From Hyphomicrobium_A sp963745205 (GTDB lineage Bacteria > Pseudomonadota > Alphaproteobacteria > Rhizobiales > Hyphomicrobiaceae): a DNA stretch of 64,000 nucleotides. The translations under genes and the position numbers were made by a program. Below the pieces are notes generated by a model. That model searched no databases. It saw only the letters and a list, made by a program, of their open reading frames with translations, and was not told the DNA's origin. Shown piece by piece: positions 42,159 to 50,968 of this stretch (within the stretch, counting starts at the first letter, position 1; the number at the start of each line of letters is the position of its first letter). Location: assembly GCA_963745205.1 (NCBI GenBank), contig CAVUWX010000022.1:1-64000 (forward strand). Direction: 5' to 3'.

Positions 42159-43364
42159 TCAGACGCGCTTCTTGTAGCGCGTCGCCTCCTCGGAGCCCTT
42201 GGTCGCGTCGCCAGCGCTGTAGGAGTGCGCGCCCGCTCCGGCGAGCTTGCCCTTGTCCACGATCAGGTACTCGGTGCGGATGGGCTTGCCCGCGAAATAA
42301 GACTCCAAGATCTCTCGCGTTCCCGCTGCGTAACGCGCCTGCGCCGACAGCGACGAGCCCGAGATGTGCGGGGTCATTCCGTGATGGGGCATGGTGCGCC
42401 AAGGATGGTCCTGCGGCGCGGGCTGCGGGAACCAAACGTCGCCCGCATAGCCGGCGAGCTGCCCGCTCTCGAGCGCGCGCACGATGGCGTCGCGGTCGCA
42501 GATCTTGCCGCGCGCGGTGTTCACGATGTAGGAGCCGCGCTTCATCTTCGAGATGAGCTTGTCGTTGAAGAGGTGCTCGGTCTCGGGATGCAGCGGCGCA
42601 TTGATCGTGACCACATCGCAGACCTTGACGAGCGACTCCACGTCCTTGTGGAAGGTGAGCCCCAGCTCCTTCTCGATCTCCGGCGACAGGCGGTGGCGGT
42701 CCGTGTAGTGCAGCTTCACGTCGAACGGCTTCAGGCGGCGCAGCACGGCGAGACCGATGCGGCCGGCGGCAACGGTGCCCACGTTCATGCCTTCGAGATC
42801 GTACGAGCGCTCGACGCAGTCGGCGATGTTCCAGCCGCCCCTGACGACCCAGCCATACGATGGGATGTAGTTGCGCACCAGCGCCAGGATCATCATGACC
42901 ACGTGCTCGGCGACGCTGATCGAGTTGCAGTATGTGACCTCGGCGACCGTGATCCCGCGATCCATGGCGGCCTGCAGGTCGACGTGGTCGGAGCCGATGC
43001 CAGCAGTTATCGCAAGCTTCAGCTTCTTGGCCTTTTTGATGCGCTCCTCGGTGAGGTAGGCCGGCCAGAACGGTTGCGAAATGACGATGTCGGCGTCGGG
43101 TAGCTCACGCTCGAACACCGAGTTGGGACCGTCTTTGTCCGACGTCACGACAAGGGTGTGACCCTGGCTTTCGAGAAACTTGCGCAGACTGAGCTCGCCG
43201 GACACGCTGCCGAGGAGCTGGCCGGGCTTGAAGTCGACGGCTTTGGGGGTGGGGAGGGTCTGACCGCCGGGATAGCGGTCGAGCTTCGGAATGTCGTCTC
43301 GGGCGTACGATTTCGGATAGCCGTCGACGGGATCGTCGTAGAGAACGCAGAGAACTTTGGCCAT
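42159..43364 (-). CDS. NAD-dependent formate dehydrogenase
   Basis: The product has 401 residues, the length of metal-independent bacterial FDH such as that of Pseudomonas sp. 101, which it resembles along its full length. Landmarks are FWPAYLTEERIKKAKKLKLA, YCNSISVAEHVVMM (substrate Asn), VGTVAAGRIGLAVL (NAD loop), NTARGKICDRDAI (catalytic Arg) and PQDHPWRTMPHHG (catalytic His, Gln). It oxidises formate to CO2 with NAD, the last step of methanol or formate use, and supplies NADH. It is a single gene behind a 238-base leader, with no formaldehyde-oxidation genes in view. Confidence 0.95.
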   Translation of the reverse strand: MAKVLCVLYDDPVDGYPKSYARDDIPKLDRYPGGQTLPTPKAVDFKPGQLLGSVSGELSLRKFLESQGHTLVVTSDKDGPNSVFERELPDADIVISQPFWPAYLTEERIKKAKKLKLAITAGIGSDHVDLQAAMDRGITVAEVTYCNSISVAEHVVMMILALVRNYIPSYGWVVRGGWNIADCVERSYDLEGMNVGTVAAGRIGLAVLRRLKPFDVKLHYTDRHRLSPEIEKELGLTFHKDVESLVKVCDVVTINAPLHPETEHLFNDKLISKMKRGSYIVNTARGKICDRDAIVRALESGQLAGYAGDVWFPQPAPQDHPWRTMPHHGMTPHISGSSLSAQARYAAGTREILESYFAGKPIRTEYLIVDKGKLAGAGAHSYSAGDATKGSEEATRYKKRV

Positions 43365-43602
43365 AGGTGTTCCTCCAAGCTCGAGCCATCGGAGGAAACG
43401 CCCGCCGCGAGCCTACCGGCGACAAGGCGCACGAATACGCCAGCTCGCAGCGGGCGGAGAGGCAAAGCGTCCAATGGCGGTTCCTGTGCCGGGCGGCGTC
43501 GAGCGTTGCCGCTTTCGCAGACGCAACCTCTGCCTTGAACTAAACGTAGTCAAATCGCTTCTGCGAACAAGACCATCGGCGCCGCCGATGACCTCGATGT
43601 GA

Positions 43603-44598
43603 TTAATCGAACGGGTGAGAAATCGATCGACTTGCGAGAGCCCGCTTGAAGAACGCCACCTGCTCGCAGCTCGAGCGCTCGAACCACTGACCGAGATACA
43701 CGTCGAAATGGCCGATCGGCAGCTCGATCAGCCGCGCCTTGGCGCCCATGCGCTCGGCAACTTCCGTGGCGGCGTGCGCCGAGGCGACGCTATCCTTCAT
43801 GCAAGCGATGATCAGTGCGGGGCACTTCACCTGGGCTGCATGGCGGACGGGCCGGTAGAAGGGCATGCGCAGAAAGAACCGCGCGGCGATTTCGTTGCGC
43901 CAGCCTGGCGGCATGATGGCGAGGCAGCCTGAGTAAGCGTCCTCGCTTGCCATCGCTGCGAGCTCACCCGGGGAGGCGACGAGGGGCACGTAAGACGGCG
44001 ACTTGCCGAGCACGCCGCGCACGGCATCGACGACCCCCGTCCATGTCAACCGCAGCCCAGAGCGGAATCCTGCAGTCTTAACGAACAGCCGCGCGCTCGC
44101 GGCGCCGTCGAACATCGGGCACTGCGCGGAGATCGCCGCGATCCTGCGGTCGCGCGCGGCCGCCATGAGCACGTGGCCCGCCGAAAGCGAGCAGCCCCAG
44201 AGCGCGATGCGGACCGGATCGACGCCCGGCAGGCTTCGCGCATAGTCGATCGCCGCCGCCCAGTCACCGAGCTGGCGCGGAATCGAGATGAGCTGTCGGG
44301 GTTCGCCGTCGCTCGCGCCGAGATAGCGGTAGTCGAACAGAAGCACATGGAAGCCGGCTCGAGCGAAGCGCTCCGCGTAGGGCTCGAGCGAAGCGTCGCG
44401 CGTGCCGCCGAGCCCGTGGCCCATGACGATGCAGGGTGCAGCGCGTTGGAGGGGATCGGCCGGCACATAGGCCCACGCGCGGCAGGTCATGCCGTCGCTC
44501 AAGAACTCGACGGCGCGGCGCGAGTTGGGGGTCAGCATGACCTCCAGGGGGCGCTGCTCGCCACGGGCAAGACCCCGCGCCTTGGTGTGGCAATTCAT
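43603..44598 (-). CDS. Alpha/beta hydrolase with an atypical GxSxS elbow
   Basis: The product has 331 residues from ATG 44598. Blocks are CIVMGHGLGGTRDASLEPYA (oxyanion), FDYRYLGASDGEPRQL, nucleophile elbow WGCSLSAGHVLMA (the usual GxSxG final Gly replaced by Ser, followed by AG), acid ACMKDSVASA and base PIGHFDVYLG. The layout resembles the DUF1100/FrsA-like or acetyl-xylan-esterase-like hydrolases, with a cap domain between about residues 150 and 250. A perfect palindrome lies at 44655-44674 upstream. The substrate is unknown. Confidence 0.75.
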   Translation of the reverse strand: MNCHTKARGLARGEQRPLEVMLTPNSRRAVEFLSDGMTCRAWAYVPADPLQRAAPCIVMGHGLGGTRDASLEPYAERFARAGFHVLLFDYRYLGASDGEPRQLISIPRQLGDWAAAIDYARSLPGVDPVRIALWGCSLSAGHVLMAAARDRRIAAISAQCPMFDGAASARLFVKTAGFRSGLRLTWTGVVDAVRGVLGKSPSYVPLVASPGELAAMASEDAYSGCLAIMPPGWRNEIAARFFLRMPFYRPVRHAAQVKCPALIIACMKDSVASAHAATEVAERMGAKARLIELPIGHFDVYLGQWFERSSCEQVAFFKRALASRSISHPFD

Positions 44599-44906
44599 GA
44601 TGGGCTCGTCCCGCACTGTCCAACCTGAATATATGAACCGATTTCGTTCGCTCGGCTGTTCCCTGGGGAACAGCAAACCGCATTAGCAGTCCGCACCGAG
44701 GCACGCTGCGAACATTGCGTACGGGATTAAGGGACTGTTTCAGCCGCCTGTTTTCATCCGCCTGTGCGGCTAGGCGCGGACGGCCTTGGAGATGCCGCGC
44801 GAGGCCGATGCGCACGTTCAGCGGAACTCGCGGGCACAATGCGCCCAATCGGCCAGCGGCTTTCTCACCTCAGTGCCCTGACCACCGCGCGGCCGACCAC
44901 ACTTGG
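44599..44906 (-). other. Intergenic region with a perfect palindrome
   Basis: The 308 bases upstream of the hydrolase contain the palindrome at 44655-44674 and no gene that I can support. It also receives the 3' end of the frameshifted secreted protein (44907). Confidence 0.4.
44655..44674 (-). promoter_or_regulatory. 20-bp perfect palindrome, putative operator or hairpin
   Basis: GCTGTTCCCTGGGGAACAGC is fully self-complementary except for the two central bases. It lies 57 bases upstream of the hydrolase start (44598). A symmetrical site of this length at this position fits a regulator operator; an attenuating hairpin is the alternative. Confidence 0.45.
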
Positions 44907-45534
44907 TCACGGCTGGGTCACGGCGATGTTCGTTCCTCCCTCCGCCGACGGCGTGAAAACGACATCCACCTTCTGCAAGTCCCCGCATGTGGAAACTGAC
45001 CAGCGCTCCTTCCATGGCTGGCCGACTCTGCGGCTTTTCGGTGAGCGCCGTATCAGTGATAGCTGCCTCATTGCACTCGTTGGTCCCGCGCGTCAGAGCC
45101 GCCGTAGTGATGATGTTGGCGGCGTCGACTTGCAGACTTGGATCTGCAATCGTCGCGCCCGGCAGCAACGGCAGGGCTTCGATCTTGCCGTCGTCCAGGA
45201 TCATTAGCGCTGCGCGGCGCAGCGTTTCATCGCAGGCAACCTCGTAGCGCTCGACCCAAGCGATGTCGGTCCGAGCAACCTGATAGGGAAAGACATCGCG
45301 CAGTACAAACTTGGGCTCCGCTGGACACTTCTGCGCGGGCGCGACGCTGCCTTTTATCAGTTCCTTGCGTTTTTCCGTCAGTTCATCGGAGAAGGCACGT
45401 TTGGCGACATCCTCGCCATAGCTCCGCGTGAGCCCGAGTGGGCTTGCCTGGATGTAACTGGGCGCTGCAGATGCTTCGCTAGGCGCGAGTGTGAGGAGGG
45501 CGGACGCCAAAGCCATGCAACAAAGCCATTTCAT
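44907..45534 (-). pseudogene. Secreted hypothetical protein, frameshifted near the C-terminus
   Basis: The start at 45534 gives a signal peptide (MKWLCCMALASALLTLAPSE, then ASA). The mature region includes KCPAEPKFVLRDVFPYQVAR and ERYEVACDETLRRAALMILD. The frame then changes near 45007, and the true end is probably RWSVSTCGDLQKVDVVFTPS, EGGTNIAVTQP with the stop at 44907. One extra G explains the break. Two or more Cys pairs suggest a periplasmic disulfide protein of ~208 residues. No named family is recognised. Confidence 0.6.
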
Positions 45535-45869
45535 CGAAGCCTCCGCAAAAGGGACCGCCGGTTGCCCGCTCCGAAGTAAGCCCACTAATCCTAATCATCC
45601 GCTTCGATCGGCGAGCAAATGGATTCCATTCCTCCTCGGGCACAGGCCGGCTGCAGTCGAGCCGGTTGCAGCCGACAGGCGAAATGCGACTACGCTGCGC
45701 GACGTACGCGCAGCTAGAGTTGCGGGAAGGACCGACGAGAGAGTTGAGTTCATTCTTTCTGGCGGGCTCTTGGCTGAAGTCCCCGGGAGCGCGCAGGCCA
45801 AGCGAACTGAGCGCGGACGATGATCAGCCCGAGCAGGAGCGGCCGATCTTTTCGTTAGCTTTCGGGGGT
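45535..45869 (-). other. Intergenic region between the secreted protein and tRNA-Ala
   Basis: About 335 bases with no supported gene. It contains the upstream region of the minus-strand secreted protein and the 3' flank of the tRNA. I see no terminator hairpin or repeat. Confidence 0.4.
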
Positions 45870-45945
45870 TGGTGGAGCCGAGGGGAATCGAACCCCTGAC
45901 CTCTGCAGTGCGATTGCAGCGCTCTCCCATCTGAGCTACGGCCCC
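45870..45945 (-). tRNA. tRNA-Ala (anticodon CGC)
   Basis: The 76-base gene on the minus strand folds completely: acceptor GGGGCCG/CGGCTCC with the G3-U70 wobble pair that identifies alanine tRNAs, D arm GCTC/GAGC, anticodon stem CTGCA/TGCAG with loop ATCGCAC (anticodon CGC), T stem AGGGG/CCCCT with loop TTCGATT, discriminator A and encoded CCA. It reads GCG codons, frequent in this GC-rich genome. Confidence 0.95.
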
Positions 45946-46095
45946 GGTCGAGTGGGCCGCATTTAGGGGTGACCATAGAATCTTGTCAAGGAACGCGGGG
46001 CGCCGGCCCGGCTCGGACCGCTCCCCTTGCCCCCACGGCTTGGCGAGGCTACACGTCTGCCTCGCCCCAACCGGACCGCAACCGGACCCGCCCCC

Positions 46096-46404
46096 ATGAT
46101 CCAACTGCTCGTCTATCTCCTCACGTTCATCAGCTACCTGATCCAGCTCTACGTTTACGTCATCATCGCTGGCGTGATCCTGAGCTGGCTGATGGCGTTC
46201 GGCGTGGTCAATCCCTACAACCCCACCGTCCGCGGCGTCTGGCAAGCGATCAACGCGGTGACCGAGCCGCTGCAGCGGCCCATCCGCAACATCCTGCCGA
46301 ACCTCGGGGCCATCGACCTCTCTCCCTTGATCCTGCTGCTCGGTTGTTTCTTCGTCCAGGGCCTGATCGGCCAGGTGCTGATCCCGCTCCTCGTCGGAGC
46401 GTGA
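46096..46404 (+). CDS. YggT-family membrane protein
   Basis: The product has 102 residues from ATG 46096. There are two main hydrophobic spans (LLVYLLTFISYLIQLYVYVI and LSPLILLLGCFFVQGLIGQV) around the family loop YNPTVRGVWQAINAVTEPLQ, RPIRNILPNLGAIDLSP. YggT proteins are small inner-membrane proteins linked to membrane-protein biogenesis and osmotic tolerance. The TGA overlaps the GTG of the DUF167 gene (GTGA), the order yggT-DUF167 being widespread. Confidence 0.9.
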   Translation: MIQLLVYLLTFISYLIQLYVYVIIAGVILSWLMAFGVVNPYNPTVRGVWQAINAVTEPLQRPIRNILPNLGAIDLSPLILLLGCFFVQGLIGQVLIPLLVGA

Positions 46405-46730
46405 GCCGGTCAGACGAGCTTCCCTGGCGTACGGGCGTCGGGTGCGTCATCGTGCGCGTCCGCGTCACGCCGAAATCCTCGCTAGAAGCCGTCGAGGGCG
46501 TGGGGATGACGGCTGACGGCGCGGCATTCCAGGCGCGCGTGCGGTCGGCTCCGGCGGACGGCGAGGCAAATGCCGCGCTCGAGAAGCTGGTAGCCCGCTG
46601 GCTCGACGTTCCCAAGAGCACGGTGCGCCTGACGCACGGGGCCAAATCGCGCGTCAAGTCGCTTACGATCAGCGGAGATTTGGGTTGCCTCGAGCAGCGC
46701 CTGCGGGCCAAGCTTGCGGAGGCCGATTGA
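46401..46730 (+). CDS. DUF167 (YggU-like) protein
   Basis: The product has 109 residues from GTG 46401, overlapping the yggT stop. The family pattern is RVRVTPKSSLEAVEGVGMTA, QARVRSAPADGEANAALEKL and LTHGAKSRVKSLTISGD. DUF167 proteins are small alpha/beta cytoplasmic proteins of unknown function, often next to yggT. folD follows after 27 bases and is probably in the same transcript. Confidence 0.9.
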   Translation: MSRSDELPWRTGVGCVIVRVRVTPKSSLEAVEGVGMTADGAAFQARVRSAPADGEANAALEKLVARWLDVPKSTVRLTHGAKSRVKSLTISGDLGCLEQRLRAKLAEAD

Positions 46731-46757
46731 CAAAGAAAGAGGGGAGGATTGTCGCCA

Positions 46758-47642
46758 ATGAGCCAAGCCTATGCCATCGACGGAAAGGCGATTGCAGCCA
46801 AGGTGCGCGCCGATGTGGCGGTCGAGGTCGCGCGCATGAAGGCGCAGCACGGCTTTGCGCCCGGGCTTGCCGTGGTGCTCGTGGGCGAGGACCCGGCGAG
46901 CAAGGTCTATGTGCGCAACAAGGCGGAGCAGACGGTCGAGGTCGGCATGCAGTCCTTCGAGCACAAGCTGCCGGAGGAGACGACGGAATCAGCGCTGCTC
47001 GATCTCGTGGCGAGGCTCAACCGCGACCCCGCCGTGCACGGCATCCTGGTGCAGATGCCGCTGCCCAAACACATCGATAGCGTGAACGTTCTGGAGTCGG
47101 TCGATCCCGCCAAGGACGTCGACGGCTTCCACCCGATGAATGTCGGCAAGCTGTCGATCGGCGAGCGCGCGCTCGCTCCTTGCACGCCCGTCGGCTCGAT
47201 CATTCTCGCAAAGTCGGTGAAACACGATCTGTCGGGCCTCGACGCGGTCGTGGTCGGACGCTCCAACATCGTCGGCAAGCCGATGGCCCAGCTCCTCTTG
47301 CGCGAGAACTGCACGGTGACGATCGCGCATTCGCGCACGCGCGACCTGCCCGGCGTGGTTCGGCGCGCCGATCTCGTGGTGGCGGCAATCGGCAAGCCGG
47401 AGTTCGTGAAGGGCGACTGGATCAAGCCCGGCGCCATCGTGATCGACGTCGGCATCAACCGCATCGTCAAGCCGGACGGGAAGGGCAAGCTCGTCGGCGA
47501 CGTGGCCTATGCCGAGGCGGCGCAAGTGGCAGGTGCTATCACGCCCGTTCCCGGCGGCGTTGGCCCCATGACGATCGCGTGCCTGCTCAAGAACACTGTG
47601 GAAGCGGCGCAGATGCAGCGGGGGATCGCAGCGGCTGCCTAG
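46758..47642 (+). CDS. folD: Methylenetetrahydrofolate dehydrogenase / cyclohydrolase
   Basis: The product has 294 residues from ATG 46758 (GGGGAGG). Conserved blocks are VGEDPASKVYVRNKAE (substrate Tyr/Lys), GILVQMPLPKHID, KDVDGFHP, PCTPVGSI, VVVGRSNIVGKPMAQLLL (NADP site) and PVPGGVGPMTIACLLKNT. It interconverts methylene-, methenyl- and formyl-tetrahydrofolate, feeding purine synthesis (purEK in this window) and C1 metabolism. Length is as usual for FolD (~290). Confidence 0.95.
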   Translation: MSQAYAIDGKAIAAKVRADVAVEVARMKAQHGFAPGLAVVLVGEDPASKVYVRNKAEQTVEVGMQSFEHKLPEETTESALLDLVARLNRDPAVHGILVQMPLPKHIDSVNVLESVDPAKDVDGFHPMNVGKLSIGERALAPCTPVGSIILAKSVKHDLSGLDAVVVGRSNIVGKPMAQLLLRENCTVTIAHSRTRDLPGVVRRADLVVAAIGKPEFVKGDWIKPGAIVIDVGINRIVKPDGKGKLVGDVAYAEAAQVAGAITPVPGGVGPMTIACLLKNTVEAAQMQRGIAAAA

Positions 47643-47658
47643 TCGCGCCCGCCGCAGC

Positions 47659-49184
47659 TCACGCCGCGTGCGCCCGCCGCAGCGTCTCTCCACGGTAACT
47701 CAACGCTTCGGCGACGTGCATGCGGCCGACTTTCTCGACGCCGTCGAGATCGGCGAGCGTACGGGCAACGCGCAGCGTCCGATGAAAGCCACGCGCGGAG
47801 AGGTGTAGCGCATCCGCCGCCTGGCGCAGCAGCGCGACGCCCTCGGCATCGGGTGTAGCGATCTCCTCGAGGATGCGGCCGCTGCAATCGGCGTTGGTGC
47901 GCATAGCGCGCGCGCCGAGCGCGACGAAGCGTTGACGCTGCAGCTCGCGCGCCCGCGACACGCGCGCACGAACCTCCGCGCTGCCTTCGCTACCGGCAGC
48001 ACGAGGTCGGCTGCCGAGAGCGCGGGCACCTCGATCTGCAAATCTATGCGGTCGAGCAGCGGCCCCGATATGCGCGCCTGGTAGTCGGCGGCGCAGCGCG
48101 GACCGCGCTTGCACGAGGCGCCGGGTCCGCCGTTGCCGCACTTGCACGGGTTCATGGCGCCGACGAGCTGGATGCGCGAAGGGTACGCGATGCGGTGATT
48201 GGCGCGCGCGATCACGGTTTCGCCGGTCTCGAGCGGCTGGCGCAGGGCGTCGAGCACGCCCGGCTGGAACTCGGGCAGCTCATCGAGAAACAGCACGCCG
48301 AGATGCGCGAGGCTGACCTCGCCAGGCCGTGGCCGCGTGCCGCCGCCGACCAGCGCGGCCATGCTTGCTGAGTGATGCGGCGCGCGGAAGGGGCGCTCGC
48401 TCGCGAGCTTGCCGCCCATAAGCTCGCCGGCGAGGCTGTGCACCATCGACACCTCGAGCATTTCTTCGGCCGACAGCGAAGGGAGGATCGAGGGCAGCCT
48501 CGCCGCGAGCATCGACTTGCCGGCGCCCGGCGGCCCGATCATCAAAAGATTATGCCCGCCGGCGGCCGCGACCTCGAGCACGCGCCTGGCGCTCTCCTGG
48601 CCCTTGACGTCGCGGAGATCGGGCAGCGCGGCCGTATCGCGGTCGACATTGGGCTTGGGTCGCGCGAGGGTCTGCAGGCCTTTGAAGTGGTTGACGAGCG
48701 AGAGCAGATGCGGCGCCGCCAGAATGTCGACGTCCTCGCCGGCCCACGCGGCCTCCGAGCCGCATGCGGCCGGACAGATGAGCCCTTTTCCCATCGCGTT
48801 GGCGCCGATCGCGGCAGGCAGCGCGCCCGGCACCGTCCGGATGGAGCCGTCGAGCGCCAATTCCCCGATGGCCGCGTAGCCCGCGACCGCGTCGGGCGCG
48901 ATGGCCTCCATGGCGACCATCATGGCGAGCACGATCGGCAGATCGAACTGACTGCCTTCCTTGGGCAGGTCGGCGGGAGCGAGGTTCACCGTCACGTGCC
49001 GGTAGGGCATCCCCAGCCCGACGGCGTGCAGCGCGTTGCGCACGCGCTCGCGGCTTTCGGCGACCGCCTTGTCGGGCAGCCCGACGATGACGAGCGCGGT
49101 CTGCCCCGGCGTGATGCGCACCTGCACCTCGACGGGACGCGCCTCGATACCGACGAACGCGAGCGTGGAAATCTGCCCGTACAT
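47659..49184 (-). pseudogene. comM: ComM/YifB Mg-chelatase-like ATPase, frameshifted
   Basis: The frame from ATG 49184 gives the YifB pattern: STLAFVGIEARPVEVQVRIT, VGLPDKAVAESRERVRNAL, NLAPADLPKEGSQFDLPI. A Lon-like domain is followed by the AAA+ Walker A GPPGAGKSMLAARLP, Walker B LGVLFLDELPEF, and NPCKCG with CKRGPRCAADYQ. The C-terminal domain (EVRARVSRARELQRQRF, GRILEEIATPD, LSARGFHRTLRVARTLADLD) continues in another frame after a shift near 47985-47996. ComM is a branch-migration helicase for natural transformation. Joined, the protein is ~508 residues, normal for the family. Confidence 0.9.
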
Positions 49185-49284
49185 AGTGCCCTTGGCCGCG
49201 CCCGAAAGATGCAGGAGCAACGTTAACCTAGCGCGCTGCCACGCGCAAGAACATTCGGGGAACAATAGCCTGGGAAAAGGCGGT

Positions 49285-50088
49285 TTAGGCTGAGCCCGCC
49301 TCGGGCAGCGGGCGCACGGCGATGACGGTCGTGTTGTCCTGGTGCGGGTCGCGCAGGGCCTCGACCTCGCGGATGAGCGCATCCGCAACGGCCTCTGATC
49401 CGGCCTCCGCGTAGGCCTTGACGATGCGCTGGACCTCGCTCGTCTCGAGCGTCTGCAAACCATCGCTCGCCAGGATCACGTAGTCGCCGGCCTCCAGCGC
49501 GAGCGGCCGGCGCGACACATCGACGAGATCGAGGTCGTCGCCCGTCACCGCTGAGCGGAGCATGTGTCGGCGGGGATCGGACTTGGCCTCCTCTGCCGTC
49601 ATGCGGCCCACGGCGGCCAGCCGGTCGAGCTCAGGCGCCAGCGAATGGTCCTCGTTGAGGAGCGCGATCTCGCCCTGGCGGAACAGGAGCAGCGGGCTGT
49701 CGCCGACGCTCACCCATTCGACGCCCTCGTCTGTGAACACCGCGGCGACGAGGGTGGAGCCCATGCCCGACAGGATGGGGTTTGCCCGCACCTTGACCGC
49801 GATGGCATCGTTCGCTGACTGCAGCGACTTCAACAGGCGCTGCGGCCGCGAGCCGTTGAGGCCTTTATAGGCAGAGATGAAGCTTTCGCAGACCACGCGG
49901 CTCGCGAGCGCGCCGGCGGTGTGGCCACCCATGCCGTCGGCTAGCACGGCTACGAGCCGCGCCGAGTTAGCCGTGGGCAGGTCCGGTCCGCCGCCGGAGG
50001 AGCCCTCCGGCGGCCAGAATGCGTTCGCGTCCTCTTGGTAGTCCCGCGCGCCCCTGGTGGCGCGCGCGGCGAAGTCGAATGCCTGCAT
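49285..50088 (-). CDS. PP2C-family protein serine/threonine phosphatase
   Basis: The product has 267 residues from ATG 50088. PP2C motifs are visible: ATRGARDYQEDANAF, VLADGMGGHTAGALAS (metal Asp), GMGSTLVAAVFTD, SVGDSPLLLFRQGEIALLNE, YVILASDGLQTLETSE and DPHQDNTTVIAVR. It removes phosphate from Ser/Thr, using two metal ions. Its start overlaps the stop of the FHA gene by one base (TGATG). With the kinase at 51.9-54.2 kb it forms a matched kinase-phosphatase pair. Confidence 0.9.
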   Translation of the reverse strand: MQAFDFAARATRGARDYQEDANAFWPPEGSSGGGPDLPTANSARLVAVLADGMGGHTAGALASRVVCESFISAYKGLNGSRPQRLLKSLQSANDAIAVKVRANPILSGMGSTLVAAVFTDEGVEWVSVGDSPLLLFRQGEIALLNEDHSLAPELDRLAAVGRMTAEEAKSDPRRHMLRSAVTGDDLDLVDVSRRPLALEAGDYVILASDGLQTLETSEVQRIVKAYAEAGSEAVADALIREVEALRDPHQDNTTVIAVRPLPEAGSA

Positions 50089-50639
50089 CAGCCTTTGGCA
50101 TCGGTCAGCTCGGCCCAATCGAACTCCGCGCCGCAGAACGGCACGAACACCACCTGGGTACGACCCACCGTGATCACGTCCATTTGGCTGAGCTCGACCG
50201 CTCCCGTTGGTCTCTTGTCGTTGATCGAGACGACGTTGGTCTTCGCTAGGTTCGGCACGAACAGGAACGAGCGTGCCGAAGAATCGTAGCGAATATAGGC
50301 CTGCTCCTCCGCGGAAATCGAATCGTCACCGAAATCCAAGGGGATGCGCTGGGTGGAGTTGCGCCCAAGCGTGTTGTTACCCTCGAAAATCGGACGGTAG
50401 GCACCGATGCCGGGGCCGCCCACGATGACGAGCCAGCCGACGACGGGATCCTGCTCGAACGCCCCGCGCTTCACATCCACCTTGCCGCGCACGAGCTGGG
50501 TGCGCGCGGTGTCCTCCTGCGGCTTGCGCTCCGGCTTGACCACTCGCGTCGTTGGCGGCGCGGCAAACTCGACGTGCTTGTCCTGCGGCTTCAACGAGGT
50601 CTGACCCTTAACCTCGCGCGCCGCTTCAGCCGCGCTCAT
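50088..50639 (-). CDS. FHA-domain protein, cytoplasmic
   Basis: The product has 183 residues from ATG 50639. The N-terminal ~60 residues are charged and disordered. An FHA-like domain follows: VGWLVIVGGPGIGAYRPIFE, NNTLGRNSTQRIPLDFGDD (the GRN phosphothreonine loop), SISAEEQAYIRYD and KTNVVSINDKRPTG. FHA domains bind phosphothreonine peptides, so it should read the output of the adjacent kinase. An upstream frame (50626-50883) may be its N-terminal extension, joined by a one-base shift. It is coupled to the PP2C gene. Confidence 0.8.
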   Translation of the reverse strand: MSAAEAAREVKGQTSLKPQDKHVEFAAPPTTRVVKPERKPQEDTARTQLVRGKVDVKRGAFEQDPVVGWLVIVGGPGIGAYRPIFEGNNTLGRNSTQRIPLDFGDDSISAEEQAYIRYDSSARSFLFVPNLAKTNVVSINDKRPTGAVELSQMDVITVGRTQVVFVPFCGAEFDWAELTDAKG

Positions 50640-50883
50640 GCCGGTACCGGCGGGTGACGCGCCGTCCTTGCGCGTCGGGCTCGGCTTGCGTTGCGGCCGG
50701 CTTCACGACCGCCGTCTCCGCCCGCGTTGCATTCGGCGCATCGGCGGCCGGCGCCTTGCCGCCGCGCTGCGTGTCGTCGCGGCTCGCCGCATTCAGTGCG
50801 TCCTTGAGCGAGCCCAAGATCCGTCCCGCCTTCGCTCCCTGTGTCATCCTGGCCTCCGTTACGCTTGCGCGCTCCTCTGACAT
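50626..50883 (-). CDS. Pro/Ala-rich low-complexity protein or lost N-terminus of the FHA protein
   Basis: The product has 85 residues from ATG 50883: SEERASVTEARMTQGAKAGR, ILGSLKDALNAASRDDTQRG, then an Ala/Pro/Thr-rich linker ending RRYRHERG. It overlaps the next gene by 14 bases in another frame. Removing one C in the CAAGGACGGCG stretch near 50668 would fuse it to the FHA protein as QGASPAGTGMSAAEAA, so one gene with a frameshift is likely. The helix RILGSLKDALNAA is the only structured part. Confidence 0.4.
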   Translation of the reverse strand: MSEERASVTEARMTQGAKAGRILGSLKDALNAASRDDTQRGGKAPAADAPNATRAETAVVKPAATQAEPDAQGRRVTRRYRHERG

Positions 50884-50968
50884 TGCAAATCTCCCAAAGA
50901 TCCTTGCCGGAAATAGTCTCATGCCGCTGCCCGTTTCCGCGACCGTATCCGCCCAAGCGACGCTCGCG

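Noticed and set aside
42225..43103. 292-codon plus-strand frame opposite formate dehydrogenase
   Set aside because: Shadow of a gene highly similar to known formate dehydrogenases.
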